Of a DNA stretch of 64,000 bases, positions 55,769 to 63,862 are shown piece after piece. A model generated the notes under the pieces. It saw nothing but the letters and a program-made list of their open reading frames with translations. It was not told where the DNA came from and ran no database searches. Every line of letters starts with the position of its first letter. Position 1 is the first letter of the stretch. The stretch comes from Acidovorax sp. (GTDB lineage Bacteria > Pseudomonadota > Gammaproteobacteria > Burkholderiales > Burkholderiaceae_C), in assembly GCF_027492855.1 (NCBI RefSeq), contig NZ_JAPUDY010000051.1:1-64000 (forward strand). Reading direction: 5' to 3'. Made by a program: the position numbers and the translations under genes.

Positions 55769-57285
55769 TGAAAATTTTGCACATCGCCTACCTGGCCAGC
55801 GTCCTCTGGCTCACGGGCTGCGCCACCACCGGGCCCGCATCGCCAGACCAGACGGCCCTCGGCGACAAACCGGCCACGGCCCCCGCAACACCCGCCCCCC
55901 ACACCCCGGTCATCCCCAACGGCCCGCTCAAACCCATCGCCGCCGCCCAGGCCAGCAGTGGTGAAGTGGCCTCGCTCTCGGCCCCCGCCGACCTGTGGGA
56001 CCGCATCCGCCGCGGCTTTGCCATGCCCGACCTGCAGCACGAACTGGTGCAAGACCGCGAGCAGTGGTACGCCACGCGCCCCGACTACATGCAGCGCATG
56101 ACCGAGCGCTCCAGCAAATACCTGTTCCACATCGTTGAAGAGCTGGAACGCCGGGGCATGCCCACCGAGCTGGCCCTGCTGCCCTACATCGAGAGCGCGT
56201 TCAACCCCCAGGCCGTCTCCAGCGCCAAGGCCGCCGGCATGTGGCAGTTCATGCCCGCCACGGGCAATTATTTCGACTTGAAGCAGAACGCCTTCCGCGA
56301 CGACCGCCGCGACGTGCTCGCATCCACGCGCGCCGCGCTCGACTACCTGCAAAAACTCCACAACATGTTTGGCGACTGGCACCTGGCCCTGGCCGCCTAC
56401 AACTGGGGCGAAGGCAGCGTGGGCCGGGCCATTGCCCGCAACCAGAAGCAGGGCCTGGGCACCAGCTATACCGATCTCACCATGCCGGCGGAAACCCGTT
56501 TGTATGTGCCCAAGCTGCAGGCCGTGAAGAACATCGTGGCCAACCCCGATGCCTTCCGCACCGAGTTGCCGCTCATCGAAAACCACCCGTACTTCCAGAA
56601 GGTAGACATCACGCACGACATCGACGTGGCCCTGATCGCCACGTTGGCGGGCATCCGCGAGGAAGACTTCCGCGCACTCAACCCCTCCTACAAGCGCCCC
56701 GTGATCCTGGCGGCAGGCACGCCCCAGGTCTTGCTGCCCTGGGACAACGCCAAGGTGTTCCGCCGCAACCTCGAAGCCCGCCGCGAAGGCCAGTACGCGA
56801 GCTGGACCGTGTGGTCCGTGCCTACCACCATGAGCGTGGCCGATGCCGCGCAGCGCGCGGGCATGAGCGAGAGCGACCTGCGCCAGGTGAACAACATCCC
56901 GCCGCGCATGCTGATCAAGGCGGGCTCGGCGTTGATGGTGCCGCGCGCCACCACCACGCGGCAAGACGTATCGTCCCACCTGGCGGACAACGGGCAGCTG
57001 GCCCTCACCCCCGAGGTCGTCACGCGCCGCACCACGGTGCGCGCCCGCAAGGGCGAAACCGTGGCCAGCATTGCGCGGCGCTACAAACTTGCCGCCGCCA
57101 GCGTCGCAGACTGGAACGATGTACGCGCCAACGCGGCCTTCAAGGTGGGGCAATCGGTGGTCGTGTACCTGCCGGTTCGGCAGGCGCGGGCCAGTGTGCG
57201 CGCGTCTTCAGGCAGCAGCAGCAAACGTGCTGCAGCAGCCCCCTCGCGCAAGGGCGGCCAGCCCTCGAAGGTCAAGCGCCGCTGA
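55768..57285 (+). CDS. mltD: membrane-bound lytic murein transglycosylase D
   Basis: Outer-membrane lipoprotein that cleaves peptidoglycan glycan strands. The 505-aa protein has a lipobox LTGC (Cys18), an SLT domain (about 130-250) with catalytic Glu142 in LLPYIESAFNPQ and the motifs SAKAAGMWQFMPATG and AAYNWGEG, and two LysM modules (about 350-395 and 425-470; TVRARKGETVASIARRYKL). The tail is Lys/Arg/Ser-rich. Its ATG overlaps the gloB stop by one base (TGATG). The mltD-gloB neighbourhood matches E. coli. Confidence 0.94.
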   Translation: MKILHIAYLASVLWLTGCATTGPASPDQTALGDKPATAPATPAPHTPVIPNGPLKPIAAAQASSGEVASLSAPADLWDRIRRGFAMPDLQHELVQDREQWYATRPDYMQRMTERSSKYLFHIVEELERRGMPTELALLPYIESAFNPQAVSSAKAAGMWQFMPATGNYFDLKQNAFRDDRRDVLASTRAALDYLQKLHNMFGDWHLALAAYNWGEGSVGRAIARNQKQGLGTSYTDLTMPAETRLYVPKLQAVKNIVANPDAFRTELPLIENHPYFQKVDITHDIDVALIATLAGIREEDFRALNPSYKRPVILAAGTPQVLLPWDNAKVFRRNLEARREGQYASWTVWSVPTTMSVADAAQRAGMSESDLRQVNNIPPRMLIKAGSALMVPRATTTRQDVSSHLADNGQLALTPEVVTRRTTVRARKGETVASIARRYKLAAASVADWNDVRANAAFKVGQSVVVYLPVRQARASVRASSGSSSKRAAAAPSRKGGQPSKVKRR

Positions 57286-57325
57286 TAGTCACTGTATAGG
57301 CCGCCATGGCCCGCCGCTCAGCGGC

Positions 57326-57478
57326 TCAGAACCTGAGGGTGTGCATGCCCAGCAACCCCAGGATGCCCATGATGATGAGATAGAGCGCCACGATGGTGCT
57401 GAGCAGGCGCGGCATGACGAGGATGAGAATGCCCGCGATCAGGGAAACGAGCGGGCCGATGCTGAGGCTCAGCGACAT
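57326..57478 (-). CDS. DUF3096 family small membrane protein
   Basis: A 50-aa peptide starting MSLSLSIGPLVSLIAGILIL, with two membrane helices joined by MPRLLST; it matches the DUF3096 pattern (GPLxSLIAGILILxxPRLL ... AxYLIxxGxLGL). Start ATG 57478 is chosen because the frame upstream is not conserved in character. It converges on mltD with a 40-bp gap. Function unknown. Confidence 0.8.
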   Translation of the reverse strand: MSLSLSIGPLVSLIAGILILVMPRLLSTIVALYLIIMGILGLLGMHTLRF

Positions 57479-57619
57479 GACAAAGTCCTTGGTGAATTGA
57501 CGAAATAGAAAGAAGGCAGCTTGCAGGTTGCAGCGCGGAGTGCGCCGCGCCAGCGCCATGGCCCACCACTGTAGTCCAAGCCCCCTACTCCGCCTGCGGG
57601 GTTGACCCCGCCAAACGGC

Positions 57620-58672
57620 TCAGACGTTGTACTTCTGGCGCGCCTTGCGCACCAGATCATTGGTGAAGGTGCGCGCCAGTTCCACCTTGGCTTCGGCCAG
57701 TTCAGGCTTCACCCGCGAGAGCACGCGCAGCGCGGTGGCCGGGCCATCGTCCGGCATCATGCCGTTGGGCGAGAAGGTCTCCCGCACACGATCAAAGGCC
57801 GCCAGGTACAGGCCTCGGTCGCCCATCAGATAGGCGGCAGGCACCGCCTTGACCAAATCGGCCGGAGCCGCCGTCTGCAGCCACTTGAGCGCGTGCACCA
57901 TGCCGTTGACCAGCGCCTGGGCCTGCGCGGGCTGCTTCTGGACAAAAGCCTGGGGCGCGCAAAGGCAACCGCCGGGCATGGCGCCGCCCAATATCTCTTG
58001 CGCGGCCTTGAGCGAGCGCAGGTCGCCCACGATGCGCGTGTCCGCCTTCTGCTCCAGCAGCGTCATGATCGGGTCGGCATGGCACAGCGCATGCACCTGG
58101 CCCGAACGCAGCGCGTTCATGGCGTTGGCGCCCGATCCCACGCCCACAAACGTCACGTCCCGTGGCGAGACCCCTGCGCGCACCAGCATCAGGCTGGCCG
58201 TGAGGTGGGTGGACGAGCCGATCGACGACACGCCAATGCGCCGCCCCATCAAGTCACCCAGGTCTTTGTATGCAGGCAGCGACCGCAGCGAAACCCCCAA
58301 CGCCAGCTGGGGCGCACGCCCCTGCAGCACCAGCGAGCGGTAGGCCTGCCCCCGCGCCTGCGCCCGAAGCACATGCTCGAAAGCCCCCGAGCAGACATCG
58401 GCCACGCCGTCCTGCACCGCCTGCAATGCCAGCGCACCGGCAGAGAAGTCATGCACCGACACGTCCAGCCCCTCAGCCCGGAAGTAGCCCAGAGAGTCCG
58501 CCAGGGCCAGCGGCAGGTGGTAGAGCGCGCCCTGCCCCCCCACCGCCACGGTGATATGCCCCAGCGCCGTGCCATCCGCTTGCGCCCGCAGGGCTGCAGG
58601 CGCGAACACCGCGGCCGCCGACACGGCGGACACGGCGCCAAAAGCGCGGCGGCTGAGTTTGGGCAAAGACAT
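57620..58672 (-). CDS. NitT/TauT-type (NMT1-like) substrate-binding protein, Tat-exported
   Basis: A 350-aa solute-binding protein. The N-terminus LSRRAFGAVSAVSAAAVFAP with RR and the cleavage region LRAQA is a Tat signal peptide. The mature part has ITVAVGGQGALYHLPLALAD, LGYFRAEGLDVSVHDFSAGA (about 72-91), RIGVSSIGSSTHL and VGVGSGANAMNAL, the usual periplasmic-binding fold of the SsuA/TauA/THI5 class. No permease or ATPase is adjacent, so it is an orphan; the ligand cannot be named. Confidence 0.87.
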   Translation of the reverse strand: MSLPKLSRRAFGAVSAVSAAAVFAPAALRAQADGTALGHITVAVGGQGALYHLPLALADSLGYFRAEGLDVSVHDFSAGALALQAVQDGVADVCSGAFEHVLRAQARGQAYRSLVLQGRAPQLALGVSLRSLPAYKDLGDLMGRRIGVSSIGSSTHLTASLMLVRAGVSPRDVTFVGVGSGANAMNALRSGQVHALCHADPIMTLLEQKADTRIVGDLRSLKAAQEILGGAMPGGCLCAPQAFVQKQPAQAQALVNGMVHALKWLQTAAPADLVKAVPAAYLMGDRGLYLAAFDRVRETFSPNGMMPDDGPATALRVLSRVKPELAEAKVELARTFTNDLVRKARQKYNV

Positions 58673-58816
58673 CGGATCAGGACAAAAGGCAATGCTGCAT
58701 TGCAGCAATCGTGCCGCAGAGAGCGTGCCACCGCATCAGGGAGATTCCCTGCGGGTTTCTACGTAAGGAGGAAAAACCAGCGCCGCTGCGCCGCGACGCC
58801 GCTGCGGGCCACGCGC

Positions 58817-59242
58817 TCAGCGATACCCGATGAAGAGAATCGCCACATTGACCAGGAAACCCGCCGCCCACACAGCGCTGCGGACCGTGGGCATGTCGGA
58901 GACATACATCATGATGTAGAAGATACGCAGCATGACAAACAGCAGCGCCAGCATGTCGAGCAGCGTCTGCCCTGCGCCCAACTGGTGCGCGATGATGACG
59001 GCGCCGATAAAAAACGGCAGCGCCTCAAAACTATTGGCCTGGGCCGCATTGGCCCGCCCGCGCCAGTCGGTCTGCCTTGCCATCCAGGCGCGCGGGTCGT
59101 GGTTGTCAAAACCGCCGTCCTTGCGCGCCTTGCCCCGATTGCCGCTCTTGGCCAGCCAGGCACAACCCATGGGCAGCAGCACGGCGATCAGCACGCACCA
59201 GTAGGCCACTGTGAACCGCGCAACATGCATGGTGGTATTCAT
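58817..59242 (-). CDS. MAPEG family membrane protein
   Basis: A 141-aa protein with four TM helices (about 10-32, 70-88, 92-112, 120-139). The MAPEG pattern is seen in RANAAQANSFEALPFFIGAV (about 64-83, with conserved N and E) and LRIFYIMMYVSDMPTVRSAV. Bacterial MAPEG proteins are glutathione-dependent or of unknown function. A palindromic repeat lies immediately upstream of the start codon. Confidence 0.9.
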   Translation of the reverse strand: MNTTMHVARFTVAYWCVLIAVLLPMGCAWLAKSGNRGKARKDGGFDNHDPRAWMARQTDWRGRANAAQANSFEALPFFIGAVIIAHQLGAGQTLLDMLALLFVMLRIFYIMMYVSDMPTVRSAVWAAGFLVNVAILFIGYR

Positions 59243-59247
59243 TTTTT

Positions 59248-59303
59248 AAGCCTTTTTGGCCTCTAGCGCTTGATAGACAAGCGCTACCAGCTATTAAATT
59301 GTG
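59248..59303. repeat. Palindromic repeat copy 13 (between MAPEG gene and recR)
   Basis: TGGCCTCTAGCGCTTGATAG, then ACAAGCGCTACCAGCTATTAAATTG. It lies just upstream of the MAPEG gene start and downstream of recR. Confidence 0.9.
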
Positions 59304-59344
59304 AGTATTCTAGCGGCCAACAGATGCAGTGGGATACGGCGCTG

Positions 59345-59935
59345 TCACCGGCGGTCCACCAGCGCATGCGCGATGGTGCCCAAATCCACGTACTCCAGCT
59401 CGCTGCCCACAGGCACCCCGCGCGCGAGCCGCGTCACGTGCAGCCCCCGGCTCTTGAGCGCCTCGCTGATCACATGGGCCGTGGCCTCGCCCTCGGCATT
59501 GAAATTGGTGGCCAAAATCACCTCCTGCACCTCGCCATTGGTAGCGCGCTCCATGAGCTTTTGCAGGCCGATGTCCTTGGGGCCGATGCCATCGAGCGGG
59601 CTGAGCCGCCCCATCAGCACAAAATAAAGCCCTTTGAAGGCCCCCGTGCGCTCCAGCGCCGACTGGTCCGCCGGGGTTTCGACCACACACAGCCGCGTGG
59701 CGTCGCGCTCCGGATCCAGACAGGTGCTGCACACCTCGGCCTCAGTAAAGGTATGGCAGCGCGCACAGTGCTGCACCGTGCCCACCGCCTCCGAGAGCGC
59801 CCGCGACAACGCCAGCGCCCCCTCGCGGTCATGCTGCAGCAGATGAAACGCCATGCGCTGCGCAGACTTCACCCCCACCCCCGGCAGACGGCGCAGCGCC
59901 TGGATCAAGACATCAAGGGAGTTGGTGGTGGACAT
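59345..59935 (-). CDS. recR: recombination mediator protein RecR
   Basis: Works with RecO (and RecF) to load RecA on gapped DNA. The 196-aa protein has the helix-hairpin-helix [20 protein letters not shown] (about 15-34), the zinc finger C-x2-C-x8-C-x2-C ([16 protein letters not shown], about 57-72) and a TOPRIM domain ([21 protein letters not shown] in part; [17 protein letters not shown]). It is the last gene of dnaX-ybaB-recR, separated from ybaB by a 240-bp repeat-bearing gap. Confidence 0.96.
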   Translation of the reverse strand: MSTTNSLDVLIQALRRLPGVGVKSAQRMAFHLLQHDREGALALSRALSEAVGTVQHCARCHTFTEAEVCSTCLDPERDATRLCVVETPADQSALERTGAFKGLYFVLMGRLSPLDGIGPKDIGLQKLMERATNGEVQEVILATNFNAEGEATAHVISEALKSRGLHVTRLARGVPVGSELEYVDLGTIAHALVDRR

Positions 59936-59978
59936 GGGTTAGCAGGCGATGCGAATGAGCGGGGAAAGAGCGGTGCCA

Positions 59979-60005
59979 GGCTTCGACAGGCTCAGCCCGA
60001 ACGGT
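59979..60005. repeat. REP-like half element, copy 3
   Basis: GGCTTCGACAGGCTCAGCCC followed by GAACGG, one arm of the element at 34367-34454, without the partner arm. Confidence 0.8.
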
Positions 60006-60073
60006 GGTTGGGGCACTAAGCAAACTCTCAGAAGGCTTTCACACCCCGCCCTCAAGGGCGTAGCGAGCGCCTG

Positions 60074-60159
60074 CCAGGCTAGGCGGACGGAGCACAGCAA
60101 CCGGAACGTACTTCCTGTACGTGAGGATTGCGAGCACCGCCCAACGACGCATGGCTGGC
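60074..60159. repeat. Structured intergenic element, family B, copy 2
   Basis: Long imperfect hairpin between ybaB and recR: GGCTAGGCGGACGGAGCACA ... with inner perfect arms GTAC / GTAC around TTCCT (ACGTACTTCCTGTACGT), closing with CCCAACGACGC and TGGC. The end motifs are shared with 7714-7775. No reading frame of merit crosses it. Confidence 0.55.
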
Positions 60160-60175
60160 GCGCAGTAGCCAACCC

Positions 60176-60508
60176 TCAGAAAGGGAATTTCATGCCGCCG
60201 GGGAGGCCTGGCATGCCTTGGGTGAGCTTGCCCATCTTCTCCGACGAGGTCTCTTCCGCCTTGCGCACCGCCGCATTGAACGCCGCCGCCACCAGGTCTT
60301 CCAGCATGTCCTTGTCTTCGGCCAGCAGGCTCGGGTCGATGGTGATGCGCTTGACGTCGTGTTTGCAAGTCATCACCACCTTCACCAGGCCCGCGCCCGA
60401 TTCGCCCTCGACCTCGACAAAAGCCAGCTCGTCCTGCGCCTTCTTGAGGTTGTCCTGCATGGCCTGGGCTTGTTTCATCAGGCCGGCAAGTTGTCCTTTG
60501 TTGAACAT
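60176..60508 (-). CDS. ybaB: nucleoid-associated protein YbaB/EbfC family
   Basis: A 110-aa dimeric DNA-binding protein. It starts [20 protein letters not shown], has the central [22 protein letters not shown] and [20 protein letters not shown], and the Gly/Pro-rich tail [12 protein letters not shown]. It lies between dnaX and recR in the standard order. Confidence 0.95.
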   Translation of the reverse strand: MFNKGQLAGLMKQAQAMQDNLKKAQDELAFVEVEGESGAGLVKVVMTCKHDVKRITIDPSLLAEDKDMLEDLVAAAFNAAVRKAEETSSEKMGKLTQGMPGLPGGMKFPF

Positions 60509-60669
60509 GGTGTGGTTTCCTTTGCTTCTTTCTGGTTGATCGATTCCCACGAGGGGACTGAGATTCGGAGTCCGAAATTCACAGTATTGTGCTGTGCACC
60601 GTCGGCGCGCCGTCGAAACTGCCGCGGCCTAGGCCAGTGCCCCCGCGCAAGGGCCGCCCCGCCGCGCTG

Positions 60670-60727
60670 GGGGCGTCCCCCTCCCGCGAAGCGAGAGAGG
60701 GGGAAGGCGCGAAGCGACTCAGGGGGT
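60670..60727. repeat. G+C-rich hairpin/repeat-like segment between dnaX and ybaB
   Basis: CCCCCTC (60677-60683) pairs with GAGGGGG (60697-60703), followed by AAGGCGCGAAGCGACTCAGG. It has the look of a dispersed intergenic element, but only one copy is in this window. Confidence 0.4.
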
Positions 60728-60735
60728 GCTTCATC

Positions 60736-62730
60736 TCACGCGGGTTTGATGCTGCCGGGCACGATTCTCGCGCCGTAGTCGCGCATCAGCGACTGAACAA
60801 AAGGGTCGTTGTTCACGATTTCCTCGGCGCGGCGCTGGCGTTCGGCGGCGGCGGCGGCGTTGCGGCGGGCGGGGCTGTCGATGACGTTGCCCACCTCCAC
60901 GCTGATCTGGGTGGCATGGCCCGCAGCCTCCAGCGCAGCACGCAGGCGCTCGCGCGCCGTGGGCTGGTTGAGCGACTCGCGCTCGACGCGCAGCAGCCAG
61001 TGTGCGCCGTCGCGGGCGACCAGCTGCGACTGCAGGGCCAGCTCCCGCACCAGGGCCGTGATGGCCTCGGCCGCCACCATCTGCCGCACCGTGGCATGCC
61101 ATACGTCGCCCTCCTCGGTCGGCGTATAACGCGCGGAGACAGGGGTCGGCGCAGACAGCGGCAGCGGTTGCAGCCGCTCGCCGGGCTCGGGCGATTCACG
61201 CACCGGGATTGCTACAAATTCAGGAGCTGCTTGCGCTTTACCAGCGGGCGCCAGGGCCCTATTTCTATCAAAATCACCCGTGCTACGCACCGGCAACGTG
61301 GTCGTGGCAGTTGTCGCCGCCGCGCCCACGGCACCGGGTTCATCCGAGCCCGGCCAGGGAGGCGGTTCGGAGGCCTCGGGCACATCGGAAGGCATGTCGT
61401 CTTGCGCCACAGCCGTATCCGATGGCTGCGCAGTCTGCGCCAAGGGCGCGGGCACTGGCTCGGCAACAGCCGATGGGATCTGCGGCGCGGGCGTGGCAAA
61501 AGCGACAGGCGCTGCAGCCGCAGGGCGAGCCGCAGGAGCCGGAGCAGGCCTCCCCGCCGCACCCGAAACCGCCGCTTCAGGCCGCGTCAGAGTTTTTTTT
61601 TCAGCCGGTTCGCCAACACCACCTTCTGGCTTGAAGGCCAGCAGGCGCAGCAGCACCATGGTCAGCGCCGCGTATTCGTCCGGCGCCAGGCCCAGCTCGC
61701 CGCGCCCGTGCAGGCACAGGCTGTAGAGCAACTGGGTTTCGTCGGCGGGCATCAGGGCCGACAAGCGGGCTGTCTCTGCCGCCTCGGGGTCGTCGGCGTC
61801 CACGGCGCCTGCCATCTGCGGCACGGCCTGGAACACGGCCATGCGCTGCAGCACGGCGCTCATTTCTTCAAGCGTGGAGGCGGCCGACAGGCCATTGAGG
61901 CGCAGTGCGTCCGAGGTCTCCACCACCGTCTTGCCATCGCCCTGTGCCAGGGCCTCGATAAGGCGGAACACATAGGAGCGGTCCACCGCGCCCAGCATCT
62001 GGCGCACACCCGCCTCCTGCAACTGGCCGCTGCCAAAGGCGATGGCCTGGTCGGTGAGCGAGAGCGCATCGCGCATGGAGCCCCGCGCCGCGCGCGACAG
62101 CAGGCGCAGGGCCTGGGGCTCGGCCGACACGTTCTCGGCGGCCAGCACCTGCGTGAGGTGCGACAGCACGGTCTCGGGCGCCATGGGGCGCAGGTTGAAC
62201 TGCAGGCAGCGTGAGAGGACGGTGACCGGCACCTTCTGCGGATCGGTCGTGGCGAGCACGAACTTGAGGTACTCGGGCGGCTCTTCCAGCGTCTTGAGCA
62301 TAGCGTTGAACGCCGTGTTCGTGAGCATGTGCACTTCGTCGATCATGAAGACCTTGAAGCGCCCCTGCACCGGCTTGTACACCGCCTGCTCCAGCAGGCT
62401 CTGCACCTCATCCACGCCCCGGTTCGAGGCGGCGTCCAGCTCGGTGTAGTCGACAAAACGGCCGCTGTCGATGTCGGTGCAGGCCTGGCACACGCCGCAG
62501 GGTGTGGCGGTGATGCCGCCCTGCCCATCCGGCCCCTGGCAATTGAGCGACTTGGCCAAGATGCGCGACACCGTGGTCTTGCCCACGCCGCGCGTGCCTG
62601 TGAACAGGTAGGCGTGGTGCAGGCGCTGCTGGGTCAGCGCATTGCTGAGGGCCTGCACCACATGCTCCTGCCCCACCATTTCGGTGAAATTGCGGGGGCG
62701 GTACTTGCGGGCGAGCACGAGGTAGGACAT
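60736..62730 (-). CDS. dnaX: DNA polymerase III subunits tau/gamma
   Basis: Clamp-loader ATPase of 664 aa. Domains I-III (about 1-365): LARKYRPRNFTEMVGQEHVV, Walker A FTGTRGVGKTTVSRILAK (about 41-58), the zinc module C-x8-C-x2-C-x2-C (about 64-79), DEVHMLTN and the SRC motif. The C-terminal half is a Pro/Ala linker followed by a tau domain. Codons 377-380 carry an A9 run (GAA AAA AAA ACT); slippage either way reaches a stop within about five codons, giving a gamma-sized 380-384-aa product. Residues about 486-508 come from an in-frame palindromic repeat. ATG 62730 precedes MSYLVLARKYRP. Confidence 0.96.
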   Translation of the reverse strand: MSYLVLARKYRPRNFTEMVGQEHVVQALSNALTQQRLHHAYLFTGTRGVGKTTVSRILAKSLNCQGPDGQGGITATPCGVCQACTDIDSGRFVDYTELDAASNRGVDEVQSLLEQAVYKPVQGRFKVFMIDEVHMLTNTAFNAMLKTLEEPPEYLKFVLATTDPQKVPVTVLSRCLQFNLRPMAPETVLSHLTQVLAAENVSAEPQALRLLSRAARGSMRDALSLTDQAIAFGSGQLQEAGVRQMLGAVDRSYVFRLIEALAQGDGKTVVETSDALRLNGLSAASTLEEMSAVLQRMAVFQAVPQMAGAVDADDPEAAETARLSALMPADETQLLYSLCLHGRGELGLAPDEYAALTMVLLRLLAFKPEGGVGEPAEKKTLTRPEAAVSGAAGRPAPAPAARPAAAAPVAFATPAPQIPSAVAEPVPAPLAQTAQPSDTAVAQDDMPSDVPEASEPPPWPGSDEPGAVGAAATTATTTLPVRSTGDFDRNRALAPAGKAQAAPEFVAIPVRESPEPGERLQPLPLSAPTPVSARYTPTEEGDVWHATVRQMVAAEAITALVRELALQSQLVARDGAHWLLRVERESLNQPTARERLRAALEAAGHATQISVEVGNVIDSPARRNAAAAAERQRRAEEIVNNDPFVQSLMRDYGARIVPGSIKPA
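61208..61275. repeat. Palindromic repeat copy 14, in frame inside dnaX (degenerate)
   Basis: AGGAGCTGCTTGCGCTTTAC, then CAGCGGGCGCCAGGGCC and CTATTTCTATCAAAAT. A diverged copy in the Pro/Ala-rich linker; on the coding strand it gives DFDRNRALAPAGKAQAAPEF. Confidence 0.7.
61593..61601 (-). other. A9 slippery run in dnaX (possible gamma-forming frameshift)
   Basis: Nine consecutive A on the coding strand at codons 377-380. One extra A (or a -1 ribosomal shift) reads E-K-K-N-S-D-A-A then TGA; one missing A reads E-K-K-L then TGA. An A9 run in Thermus thermophilus dnaX is known to produce gamma by transcriptional slippage. Function here is inferred from position at the end of domain III. Confidence 0.55.
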
Positions 62731-62835
62731 GCGGGTGATTCTACGGGCTGGGCCACACGCACCCGGCGGCGCCAGGGCAAACAACAAATCCCCTTTCGGG
62801 AAATCAGTGCGCCCATCCGACGTACAATTGCCAGT

Positions 62836-62929
62836 GACGGGCCTCCTCGCATGGTGAAGCGGCCAACCGGGTCAGGTGGGGAACCAAGCAGCCCTAACTG
62901 TGGAGTCAGTGCCGGGGGTAAGGCTCGTC
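62836..62929 (+). ncRNA. ffs: 4.5S signal recognition particle RNA
   Basis: A 94-nt RNA whose ends pair (GACGGGCCT 62836-62844 with AGGCTCGTC 62921-62929). It contains the conserved domain IV loop elements GTCAGGTGGGGAACCAAGCA with the internal loop AGCAGCC. A -10 box TACAAT (62823-62828) lies 7 nt upstream of the first base; no clear -35 is seen. A T-rich stretch follows the 3' end. It lies between dnaX (divergent) and modE, next to dnaX as in many betaproteobacteria. Confidence 0.92.
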
Positions 62930-63017
62930 AACTTTCTTTTTCAAGGCGAATCAAGGCGCCAAAACGCAATCTGCAACGGATTGCCCGGCCTTTCTTCCCA
63001 ACGCCGCAATCTCTGAC

Positions 63018-63833
63018 CTACGCGGGCACGCCCAAAATCACGCTTGACGCCTTGAACAGGGCCGATGCTGCAACACCCTCAGCAAGGCCCAGCGATTCGC
63101 TGCTTTCGTTGGTGACGATGGCCGCCACCGCGCCGCCGTCCGGCAGGCCGATGGTGACTTCGGTGTTCACCGCCCCCTTCTGCACGCGCAGCACCGTTCC
63201 ATGCAGCCGGTTGCGCGCGGAGAATTTGGCGCCGCCGTCCTCCGTCACCACGATGATGGTCGATGCCTTGACCAGTGCAAACGCCTCGGCCCCAGGCGCC
63301 AGGCCCAGGTCCACGGCGCTTTCGTGGGTCACGATGGCCACGATCTTCTGCATGCCGGGTATGTCCAGCTCGATCTCGTCATTCACGGCACCGGCGACCA
63401 CGCGCGACACCTTGCCAAAAAACTGATTGCGTGCGCTTGTTCTCATGCCCATCCTCCGTATCAACAAAAAATCGTCGAGCACACCATCCGCCTGGTCGCT
63501 GAGCTGGTCCACAAAACGGCGGTGCGCGCTCTCGATGCGCCCGAAGTTGCGCACCAGTTGGTCGCCCCGCTGCGTGAGCCGCGTGCCCCCGCCGCCCTTG
63601 CCACCCACCAGCCGCTCCACCAGCGGCTCGCCGGCCAGGTTGTTCATGGTGTCGATGGCGTCCCAGGCGGCCTTGTAGCTCATCTTCATGGCCTTGGCGG
63701 CCTGGGTGATGGAGCCACATTCGGCCACCCGCGCCAGCAGCTCAATGCGGCCGGGGCCGCCCAGGTTTTGGCCGCCCACCGTCATCCAGACGGTGCCGCC
63801 GAGTTCAATGCGTTGTGGGTCGTTGGAAGGCAT
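63018..63833 (-). CDS. modE: molybdate-responsive transcriptional regulator ModE
   Basis: A 271-aa molybdate sensor. The LysR-type winged HTH (about 25-105) reads IELLARVAECGSITQAAKAM, MSYKAAWDAIDTMNNL and the wing GGKGGGGTRLTQRG. Two Mop/TOBE domains follow (about 125-190 and 200-268), each starting S-A-R-N-x-(F/L) (TSARNQFFGKVSRVVAGAV; SARNRLHGTVLRVQKGAV). With molybdate it represses modABC and activates Moco and molybdoenzyme genes in relatives; the moa/mob/moe cluster at 42-46 kb is a plausible target. It follows modD by 29 bp. Confidence 0.95.
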   Translation of the reverse strand: MPSNDPQRIELGGTVWMTVGGQNLGGPGRIELLARVAECGSITQAAKAMKMSYKAAWDAIDTMNNLAGEPLVERLVGGKGGGGTRLTQRGDQLVRNFGRIESAHRRFVDQLSDQADGVLDDFLLIRRMGMRTSARNQFFGKVSRVVAGAVNDEIELDIPGMQKIVAIVTHESAVDLGLAPGAEAFALVKASTIIVVTEDGGAKFSARNRLHGTVLRVQKGAVNTEVTIGLPDGGAVAAIVTNESSESLGLAEGVAASALFKASSVILGVPA

Positions 63834-63862
63834 CGGGCGAGTGTAGGCCAGGGTTTGCAGGG

